From NCBI GenBank assembly GCA_037951105.1, contig JBAMJV010007449.1, positions 1-64,000 of the forward strand: a stretch of DNA of 64,000 nt, written 5' to 3'. Of the stretch, positions 12,001 to 23,200 are shown one piece after another. The stretch's first letter is position 1; the number at the start of each line of letters is the position of its first letter. The position numbers were made by a program, and so were the translations under genes. The notes beneath the pieces were generated by a model, which saw only the letters and a program-made list of their open reading frames with translations, was not told where the DNA came from and ran no database searches. Origin of the DNA: Echinarachnius parma. Lineage: Eukaryota; Echinodermata; Echinoidea; Clypeasteroida; Echinarachniidae.

Positions 12001-14239
12001 TATGGCAAAAATATTAATAATAATGACGTTTCGAGGCATGTACATATCAATTTTTATGGAAAAATAATATTCAGATTATTCAGAGTTTCGCAAGAAAAGT
12101 ATTTTTTCGATGGTTTGTTCGGCATCGCACCACACGTTTCACAGAAACTCAACCCGCCAATCGCGTGGAAAACCGCGCTTGTGAGCCACTGCCCTCAAAA
12201 ATCGGCTATAAATTACCCTTTTAGGGAACCACACAATTCTGGTAATCTACTTACATGATAACATGGCATCTGAAAGCCGAACAGAATACAAAATAACCCC
12301 CCAAATCAAAGACAAAACTGCTGAATTATCGATATATTTCCAAAGAAAAAAATCGGATTACGGACGGCTAGGCCTCGAGAGAACTCCAATGAGTTAGCTA
12401 GCTATAGCTAGCTTGCATGCACATGCAACAAGTTATTAGGCGTTAATTTGGTCGTATTACTTTGCGTGTGTTATGGTGAACGTTTTTTCTTACGCGAGAT
12501 CCATCCGCGGAAAATTGGGGAATTCCCGGCGGCGGATCTATATCTGCACACGCAATTATACAAGCAAACGGGAGCGGTGTAGTAATTTTTTATCGATATT
12601 TTGCGCAATTGTTTTCATTGTTTAGGGGCATATTTTTGTTTCCGCCCAGCTATCAAACGCCAAGAAATCATGTAAGTAGAATATCAGAACATTTTTAAAT
12701 GTGCAAATGACAATAAAACGTATTCAGAGCCACATTTTGAATGCACTGGCTTATTAGCTCGATCATACAGACATCCAACAGACGTCTCCCCTCGAGTATC
12801 GGCGTAACTTTGATTGCACATCCGTCCACAACATCGTTCAAATGACTAGCAATTTCGCGCATCCTGTTCAATTTTCGACTGCAAAACGAACTGACGAACC
12901 ATGAATTTCTCCAAAATAACCACTCATAAAGTAAACAATATTGATTTCCCCATTTCTTATTTAAATTACACTACTTAATGGACTGTCAAACATACACATG
13001 TTCAATTATCATTGGAGAAAATGGGTCGGCAAAATTTTCCGATATTTTCTACCGAGAAAAAATATTTCTCGGATCCGTCTCGGAATCGGCTCGGAAGCCA
13101 TTACCGCCGGGATCTCGGATCGGATCCGGATCGGATAACAGCATTACTTAAAAGTATATCTATTAGGACTACTTTTCTTTTGGTTTTCTATCTTAGTGCA
13201 TTTGCAGTATTCAAATTTCTTTGCCAAAAGAGTTAAAACAAACATTAAACTTATTTCAAATTTGCATTAAATTTCTACTTTGCTTTATATTCATCTGCAA
13301 TACACAAGTTGATCTTAGCACTAAGATGGTCTTAAATATTATGGAAAGCCATTAGTGTCTTGAAACAGTTTTGTAAAAGTTATGTTGGAATGCATAACAT
13401 GTTGATTAAAATCATATATATTTTCTAATTATCAAAGAAATTTCATGAATTGTATGTGAAGATCGTGAATCGCTTTGATATATGATTTGAATCAACATTT
13501 GATGCATTTCAACATATCTTTTACAAAACTGTTTCAAGACACTAATGGCTTTCCATAATATTTAAGACCATCTTAGTGCTAAGATCAACTTAGGATCTTT
13601 GTGAAACACCCACCAGATGTAGAGATATCAAAATGCATGGCAAGAAAATTAGATTTAAAAAATGTATTTTACTTGTTTGATTTGTAATTTGCATACATGT
13701 TTGTTTGTTTTTTGTCTGGTGATGGAAAAATAAATAAATTGTGAATTTTCTTTGCAGGATCAAAATTGTTCATTATGAAAATGTTTGCTTGGAATTTCCC
13801 TTTGTAATGTATTTCTATAGGCATCAATTCTCATTATAAAGAACTCTGTGTGCATTGCCATGCTAAAGTTCAAGGATGAGTACGCGCATACATGTATATA
13901 TCCATTCAAGCCGGTCCCAGACAATATAGCAACAACAAAAAAACGTCCTTCAACCAACATCCTGTTCAAACAATAGTTGGCTTATAATGTAATTCATTAG
14001 TTTGTCATAGACATTAATTCATTAGTTTGTCATAGACAATAAGTGATATGTGTACATGTAGACTTTTGATCACACTCGAGAAGCAGCGAAAAAATTAATA
14101 TTTTTATTTCGGGGGCTCCATTTTCGGGGGCTACAAATTTCCAGGCTCTTTTTCGAATTTCAGGGGCTACTAATAAGCTATAATGCTGTAAGTGATCATT
14201 TTATAAGCATTTGATCACAATCCAAACAGAAAAATCCCC

Positions 14240-14286
<47 letters not shown>

Positions 14287-17200
14287 GGGGGCAAATTTGG
14301 GCATTTCGGGGGCGAATTCGCCCGCCGCCCCCGTATATTTTTTTCGCTGTCGAGAAGGTGCAGTTTATACAGGGAAACTAAAGTTAAAGGGATCTAGCAA
14401 CATTGTCCAAATCCTCAAAACTTTCCTCAGTGAACGCCAAATGTTCACACATTACTCAGTGGACATAACAGATCACAACAATGCACATGTATTGTATCAA
14501 CCATTCATCACTTTTTGCACATGTATGTCAACAAAGTTACTAGATCCCTGTAAATTGAATTGGATATTTCCGCCTGATTTAACAGGAGAAGTACCAGGAG
14601 GGTGTGCATTTGCCATTTCACAATAGCATTGGATAAAAAATCTTGGTTTGCTCTTTTCCGTACTTACATGTGCAGTTTATACTACATGAACAAATTATGC
14701 TTTTTAATCGTGCATGATTCTTATGGAGTGTTGGACAATACCTCAAACTTTGCAAAAATGGGTATTAATGATGCTTGCTCTCGGCCCATTTGGTCTACAG
14801 TCTACCGTATTTGCTGGTGTATTAACCACACCTTTTTTCAACAAATTTTTTTTTTTCAAAAATGGGGGTGCGGTTAATACACGGGTGCGGTTTATAGCGT
14901 ATTAACTGCACTTTTTTTCAAAAAAACTTGCAAAAAAAAGGGGGGTGCGGTTAATACAGAGGTGCGGTTTATACACCGGCAAATAGGGTACTCCTATTTT
15001 GTCTAATCTGAATTCAGAGGCTTATTGAGGTTAGACAGTGCTCCACAATAACCTTTTTTCTAGTAGCCCGAAAGAAAAGAATTTATACAAAACAATAATC
15101 TTTAAAGGGATCTAGTACATTGTCAAAATCTTCAAAACTTAATTGGAACTCTAGCAGTTCACATATATATATACCTCACTGTATTACCAATTAGAAGCAG
15201 TTTTTTTGTTTTCCAAATTTCTCTTATGGGCAACTCCAGCGTCACGGACATGACAAACAGACAGTATTTTTATGACTTTCCAATGCCACTACTAATTCAT
15301 ACCTCTACCTAATGTTTAACTTTTTTTTTTATTACAAAGCAATAGCCTGGTTAAGTATGCAAAAAAAGTTTCAGAACATTTATCCAATTCGTTACTGAGT
15401 AATTCTGCAAAATGTGCGCCGTCACGGACATTACATTTTTTGGACATGACTTTTTGCATCCATGTACATCTTTGCAAAAATCTGTGAGTTCTGAGACCTC
15501 ACAAAGGTGATTTAGGTATTAAATTATAGTCAAGGCAATTATGAATTGAATCCAAGTTGGATTTTGCGAAACGGGCCAGGTATATGTGATCTAGACAACA
15601 AAATGTTGCGTCACGGACATTACATTTTCAGCGTCACGGACATTACAGTTTGTCCGGAGGATTTGATTAATTAAAAAATATACTTTAGAGCACTCAAAAG
15701 ACTGAAATTTTAATCTGAAAAGGTACTTTGATTATCAGTCATCAAATTTGGTGCCTTAAATAATAAAAATAGCCGAAAATTTGGAAAATATATTAAGCAT
15801 TTTCCTGAAATTTGCACAGGTCCCATTTGCACAGTCCCATGTGTGGAGTTTCATGTATGGTTTCCGTTCCTCCTATAAGGAGACACCCGAGAATTAAAAA
15901 AATCATGTGAACTGAAAGATATAATCATAGGATCATGTTGTATGGAAAAATAATCCAGAAAAAATCAATAGGATTTGAAATAGAGCCAATTGTTTTTTTG
16001 AGTTCATAACTTCATGTCCACTTTTTCGTGGAATTGCCCTTATGTTATAAAGATATGTATGATTGAAATGTTCAGATTTATAACTATTTACTGGATGATT
16101 ATAACTGTCAGTGCAATGAGTTAGCGAATATCACTTTGCATTTTCGCTCATTACTCGGGCCTATGGAATTTCCGCACATCACTCAGTGTTTCGATCACAG
16201 AAATACATATTTTATTATTATTATTATTATTATTATTTTATTCAGCAAATCAAGTATACAAGAGAAGTGTAACAAAGTGAAGAATCAACTGTTTGCCAGT
16301 TTTTGCACATGTCAACAAAGTTACTAGATCCCTTTAAGTAACCAACAAACATGTTTTCTTGAAATGTTTTCTTGAAATGTTTTCTTTAAATTAAACAGAA
16401 TAAAAGTATGTTCTTATTTTGTATTTGTTTGTATGCCCAGTCTACGAGTACAAAATCCCAATTATGCATGTGCAAATTTTGGTGGCCTGATTGGCCTATC
16501 AAAATTCATATTTTGTCATTTTTTGGTGGCTGTGGGCCGACCACAGGGCCACTGCTAATGTTGAGTCTTTGGAGGTTAGGTTTTAAGTTAGAAATGGAAT
16601 TATAGAGCATGTTGTTGTGGTAGACCACTAGACCAGATGGGTGTAGGAGTAGGACTAGACTAAGCAGGACTTGCCCGCAGTGGTGGCAGGATGCCAATGG
16701 TCACCAGAAATTGAATTAGGCCGCAAACGAATTGGGTTACAGTACAACACACAAGTCTATGCTGTGAGCCTCTCTGATACATACGTCATTTGGTAACCGG
16801 AAAGAAGAGCTTAAAGCTAAAAACATGTATCATCAGCATCTTTTGCCATTCATAATTGCTCGATATTGTTGAAATTTTATTTAAAAAGTGGTAACATGAA
16901 GTGCAGAAATGCAAGTTGAAAGGTGCAGTCTGCATTGAACTCAGTGTAGTATGGATAGTTGTAACTTATAAGGATTAAAGGGATCTTGTAACTTTGTTGA
17001 CAAGTGCGAAAAGTAATGAGTGATTTATAAAATGTGTATTGGTGTGATCTGATATGTCCACAAAGTAATGTGTGAAAATTTAATTCACGTTAATTGGATG
17101 TTATTTGGCCGAGAAATGAGCTAAAATGCAAAGTGATATTCACTTACTCATTGCACTTACTTTGTACATGGCTTAAATTATGCCGTAGACAATCGTAAAT

Positions 17201-20200
17201 ATCTTCTGAACGAAATTGAAGTATGAAAAACAGAAACCTGTCCCATGCTTTTATTGTTAATATGAATATGACAAGGTATGAGAGAAACACTAGATTTCCA
17301 AGTAAGTTTTGAGGATTTGGACAATGTTACTAAGTCCCTTTAATATATTGGCACCCCCTTCCGTGTGTTCAAACATGTGTATTTGTCCAAAGAGACAAAG
17401 CAAATATTGAACAATTTCGAGATCCTTGTGTACATTTTGATAATTAAAATCACCATGAAAAAAAAGTAGAATTCCCAATTCAATGGTGACTTCAGTGCTG
17501 ACTGATTGATTTGATTATTTCTTACTGGATTTCATTGTCCAAATAAATCAAAATGATTTTCTCACATTATGCAAACGTAGTTTAATAGAAATATGCAATG
17601 AATTTCACATAATAAACATGCACTTTGCACCTACATCCTACATGTAATTTTGACTACAAATTAGCACATAATGCACTATCTCTATGGCGTAAGTCTCTAT
17701 GGCGTAAGTATTTAGCATTTAGATATGTTATGAAACTAAGAGAAGTTAAATATTATGCTTTTATTCTGAATGCAAACTACAAAACTTACTTAGAATTCTA
17801 GCGGTTTTCACACGCCTTGTATTTGTATCACATGCCTCACATGCCTTGTGTTTGTATCACATGCCTTGTATTTGTATCACATGCCTTGTATTGGTATCAC
17901 ATGCCTTGTATTGGTATCACATGCCTTGTATTTGTATCACATGCCTTGTATTTGTTTGTATCACATGCCTCGTATTTGTATCACATGACTTGTATTTGTA
18001 TCACATGCCTTGTATTTGTTTGTATCACATGCCTCGTATTTGTATCACATGCCTCGTATTTGTATCACATGCCTTGTATTTGTATCACATGCCTTGTATT
18101 TGTATCACATGCCTTGTATTTGTATCACGTGCCTCGTATTTGTATCACGTGCCTCGTATTTGTATCACATGCCTTGTATTTGTATCACATGCCTTGTATT
18201 TGTATTACCAATACAAGCATGGAACAGCTTTTGGTTTTCAAAATTTCCCTTTGGTTATATAGATATGATTGAAATGTTTTGATTCATATTTATCCTCTGG
18301 AGAATGATAAGTGTGTAAAAAAAGGGCAATGAGTTAGAAAATATCACTTTGCATTTGTGCGCATTGCTTGGTTATATGACATTATACAGTTGTTAACTGA
18401 AGGTGGAGGGAAAAGCACGGAATATTCCACTCCCGAGGGTTTTAAATGCTATTGAGGGAAGAGTAAATAAGTCCCGAGACGTAGTCGAGGGACTTATTTT
18501 CTTCACGAAATAGCATTTTAAATTCCCGAGGGGAACATTCCATGATTTTCCCAACAGCAAAGTTAACAACTGTTTTATCATCTGATTGCCATGTAACAGT
18601 GCCATGTAATATCCAAAAATATTACATGGCAGCTCATGTACTGTATTTACTAAGTCAGGTGATAATAATTTACCATGAAATTTTCACACATCACTCAGTG
18701 TACGTATCAGATCACAGGAATACACATTTTATCAACCCTCTGTCAGTTTTTGCACATGTTAAAAAACTTACTAGATCCCTAAAATGTATTCTATATGTGG
18801 ATACTAGTTTTGCATATCAGAGGTGCTTATAAAATGAAGCATACAATTTGTTCTTGTGGCTTACCGGTAGATAAAAAATCAATAGCGCAATAGAAATTTC
18901 ATTGAAATATAAAGCATACCCCAATGGGCAATATTCCCTGGATAGGGTTTAGTTCTATCATACCACAAATATGATATCTCCTTTTTTCAGTCACGCTTAA
19001 ATGACCTTGTTGGACCTCGAAAATGAACCATTATGGCATTAGTCTGAGCATTGTGTACTAAGGCATTCCATTTGACCTTAATTGTATGTATAAAAATGAT
19101 CAGCAAACATATTGTGTTTATATAGGAAATCTCCCTCTTTTTTGTATGTGTTGCTTCTCTGTGTTAACGTCACCCATTAACTTCATGAGATTTTTCCAAA
19201 AGTTATATTTGAGACTTTAAAGGTATGGTGAAATCCCGGCTTTGATACAGGTTTATAGCTTTAAATGTGTGCCTATATTGATATACCACACTCTTTTTTT
19301 CAAAGAAATCCTTAAGTTGGGCAAGAAAGGTCAATTTCATGCAACTTTTATGCTTGTTTTCGCATCGGCGTTCCATACTGCTAAAAAAGTAATTTATAGC
19401 GGAGCGGGAATGTGCGCACGTGCAACCCGGATCATGACATCACAAGCAGACCGCAACACAGTCCATGGTCTACATCCAGAGCCTATGATTTGCTTGTAAA
19501 ACAAACTCATTTTTGCTTGTAAATTGAGGCTTAACTGAAAATTCCTAAGAAATGAATTATAGCAGCTTGCAGCAATTCATCTGAGTGTAGATCGTCCATG
19601 ATATAAACTTTAACAAATGTTTGCAAATATTGAAAAAAATCAAAATAATATCTCTCTGTCAATGTGAGTATTGCACTCAGCGTGTACGTCTATGACCGAG
19701 CTATACTGCGATTGCCTGCATGTGACGTCACAAAGATTACGTCATTTTTCTTCGCCCGGACTCAATTTTTTTACGGGGATTACTAAAGTGAATTTAAAAG
19801 TTGATTTTTTTTATTTTACTGGGTTTTCCGACGCGGAAAATATGTTTGTATTAGTAATCTTCATGACAATCTACCTTAGATATTACAGTAAAACACAATT
19901 TTTAGGTAGTTTTCTTGTTAGCCAACCTTTAATCTTACATATATTACCAGTTTAATTGTAAGATACTTGTGAATGATGTGTGATGTTTTTTTTGTAATAG
20001 AAAAAGAACCGTGTTACATAGTGCACCCGTAAGTTAAAATTGATATCATATTGTATCACCTTACTGTCCAAATAGTTAAACTACCTGTACCACCAGGGTT
20101 CTGGAATGCTTTTCATCCAATCATAAATTATATCTCCATAATTTGGGAGACATTTCACAAATCTAAACCAATTAAATTTTTTGTTATCATAAATAAGCCA

Positions 20201-23200
20201 AACAATAAGGTACAAGAGAGGTGTGAAAGCTCCAAGCGATTTTGATTGAATTTGACAAAGTTAATGGATTACTTTAATGAAACCATCCCTTTAAAGTAAA
20301 TGAAGCATGATGGTGAAAAATGGGCATGGCAAATTTGTTCAAACATTGCGTGTGCAATTACTGAGACATGCAGGTGCACATAACGGGAACAGATGGACAT
20401 TTTCTCTTTTTTCCCACCATTATCTTCCTTTCTATCAATTTGTTACCCATCAGAAATGGATGATATCAGGCAGTCATCGTTGTTCAACTTTTTCTCTACT
20501 GTCTAAGGGATCTACAAATTTGTAGTAACATTGTAAAATCCTCAAAAGTTATTAGAACTTGTGTGGTCTCCCATACCTCATTGTATTTGTATTACCAATA
20601 GAAGCATAGAACAGCTTTCAATTTCCAGATTTCTCTTCTCTTATAAAGATATGTATGATTGAAGTGTTCAGATTTATAATTATCTAGTGGATAATTATAA
20701 CTGTACACAAAGTCACTGCAATGAGTTAGAGAATATCACTCTGCATTTTCACTATAAATTTCTAGGTCATTTGACATTCATTCACAATCTCAACTCTTTA
20801 TGCAACACCCCCCCCCCTCCCCCCCCCCCCCCCCCCCCCCCGGTCACAGAAATACACATTTGTGACCTTACACCACAAAACGACCAATATGTCGGGAAAA
20901 CTGATTTTGCTGCTTTTCATAAAACATTAAAATAGAAGTCATTACCTTTAAACTGGTATATCATTCATCATATTTGGACTAAGCTAACTCTCTTTAAATA
21001 AAATGAACACCAAAGATTTGGAATATGGCTTAAAATAAGGGACAAACAGGCCATTTAAAAGATATGTTTCCATTAAAGCGCTGTAATAAGATCACACTTA
21101 TTGGATTAAAAAATAATATTTAAACATGATTTCCAACGCTCAAAATGTTACAGAAGCTAGATTAAGATATGCTCATTCAGGAAATACCAAAATCCTAAAT
21201 CTCTAATTTTGAACAAAATTTAACTATTTTAGCTAATAAAAGAGAAACTACCACAGCGACATAACGGTCGTTTTGTGGTGTAAGGTCACATTTTATCAAC
21301 CATTTGCTAGTTTTACCCATGTCAACAAGTTACTAGATCCCTCTGATAACAACGCATAATAGCCAAGATCTCAGGCAGGGGCAAGGGGGCCCTTTGAGCC
21401 TCGAGTTTGATGTTTATTCAAGCCTACACTAACTTTTTTTTCTTTACTGGCCTATTTGGGCAAGTAAAATCATACATTTCAAAATTACACTTGCCCCAAT
21501 ATAAAATTTACTTGCCCTCTTCTGTACTATTGTAGTTGAACAATTATTTAGTTGCCCGATCGGGCAAGCAAACTAGACAATTGAGGAAATTTTACTTGCC
21601 AGACACCAATTTTTACTTGCACCGGGCGAGCAGGCAAGTGCTGATTATCAATCATATTAGGCGCTATATACATGTACATCAAAACATTATTAACATTTTA
21701 TTTTAGTGTTGAGCCCTGGCTTATTGCCCGATGGATAAACAAGAAGACCAGAAAACAGTTCTGGTACCTCGTAATACAAATGACTACATTCCACAGATTT
21801 CTACCTTTAAAATCATTTGCCATTTTAATGGTAATAATGACCAATAACCAACTACATGTATCTTTAATATTTTTTTGTGACCAACAGAGGGCGTCAGCAT
21901 GTGGTTCAAGATGTATATCCTGGTGGTGTTGACGGTGAACGCCACAGGATACATTCTGCTCATTCGCTTCACCCGGTCCCAAGAAGGCGCTATGTACTAT
22001 CCCACCACAACAGTATTGATGTCCGAAGTCTCAAAGCTCTGCATTAGTCTCCTACTTCTCATTAAAGGTAATTACGTGGTCTTGTTATTGCAATAATTTG
22101 GACTAAAAAGTATTAATTAATACATTTACTAATTGGAAATGGGATACATTCAGCTGACTCGCTTTACCAGGTCCCAAGATGGCCCCATTTACTTCCCCAC
22201 AACAACAGTATTGATGTCCGAGGTCTCAAAGCTCTGCATTAGTCTCCTACTTCTCATTAAAGGTAATATCGTGGTTTAGTCATTGCAATAATTAGAAATG
22301 ACGAGTGTTATATATATTTACAAAGTGGAAATGGGATACATTCAGCCAATCTTGGTCGCAGGACGGCCCCATGTACATGTACTTCAGCACCACAACAGTA
22401 GCTTTAAAACTTCTGATAGCGAAACAGTATCACTATCAGAAGTTTTAAAGCTCTGTATTAAACTCCTATTGATCAAAGGTAATTACATGGTTTTGTCATT
22501 GAAATAATAAATCAGAGCTGAGCAAGGTAAATACCAGAATTTTAAAAAATACCGATTTGATAGAAAAACATTTTTGTCCATATGCGTCCATTTAAAAATA
22601 ATAATTAATTGTTAAAAAGGGTATTTATAATATTCTCTTTTTGCAGATCATGGCAGTGTTCTAGGTATGATGCGAGATGTGTACCACAATGTGCTCTGCA
22701 ACCCGTCTGACTCCTTCAAGATGTGCATACCCAGCATCATCTACGCTCTGCAGAACAACCTGGCATTCGTCGCACTCTCAAACCTTGATGCCGCTACATA
22801 CCAGGTTTGTTTTCATCAATAAAAGTTATTTCACTGATAAAATTCCGGGTATCGATATGCTGGGATTTCTTTTCATTGAGGGAAGAAGGGTGAGACAAAA
22901 GATCCTCCTGAATAAAAGATTCCTCTACAAATCTGTTTATTGATACAAGTAGAAGTCGCGATCATCGATATGCAGGATTTGTTTTAATGATTTGGAAGAA
23001 GATGAGTTTGACACAGTTGCTAGCAATCATTCTCATATTTTCAGGACGTAGCGCTGTACAGTTAAATTTACCTGTAGAAATAATAGTTACTCTTTTACTT
23101 TCATCATTCATTACTAACAGATCACGTACCAACTCAAGATCATCACCACAGCCATGTTTATGGTGATAATGATCGGGAAGAAGATAAATCCAACACAGTG

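Larger units (their letters stand above)
17775..18782. mobile_element. TTAAAGGGATCTAG-type MITE enlarged by a minisatellite and an insertion
   Basis: Recognisable MITE segments flank a 20-bp minisatellite (17812-18206). They are followed by ATCACTTTGCATTTGTGCGC, then an inserted palindrome (18387-18573), and end with ACTTACTAGATCCCT. The left terminus is degraded. Confidence 0.7.

Noticed and set aside
17812-18206. Possible CRISPR-like array
   Set aside because: Units are directly contiguous with no unique spacers, in a eukaryotic intron; it is a minisatellite.
17817-18282. Three long frames (ICITCLVFVSHAL repeats)
   Set aside because: The repeat lacks stops in several frames simultaneously, the mark of a tandem array rather than a gene.
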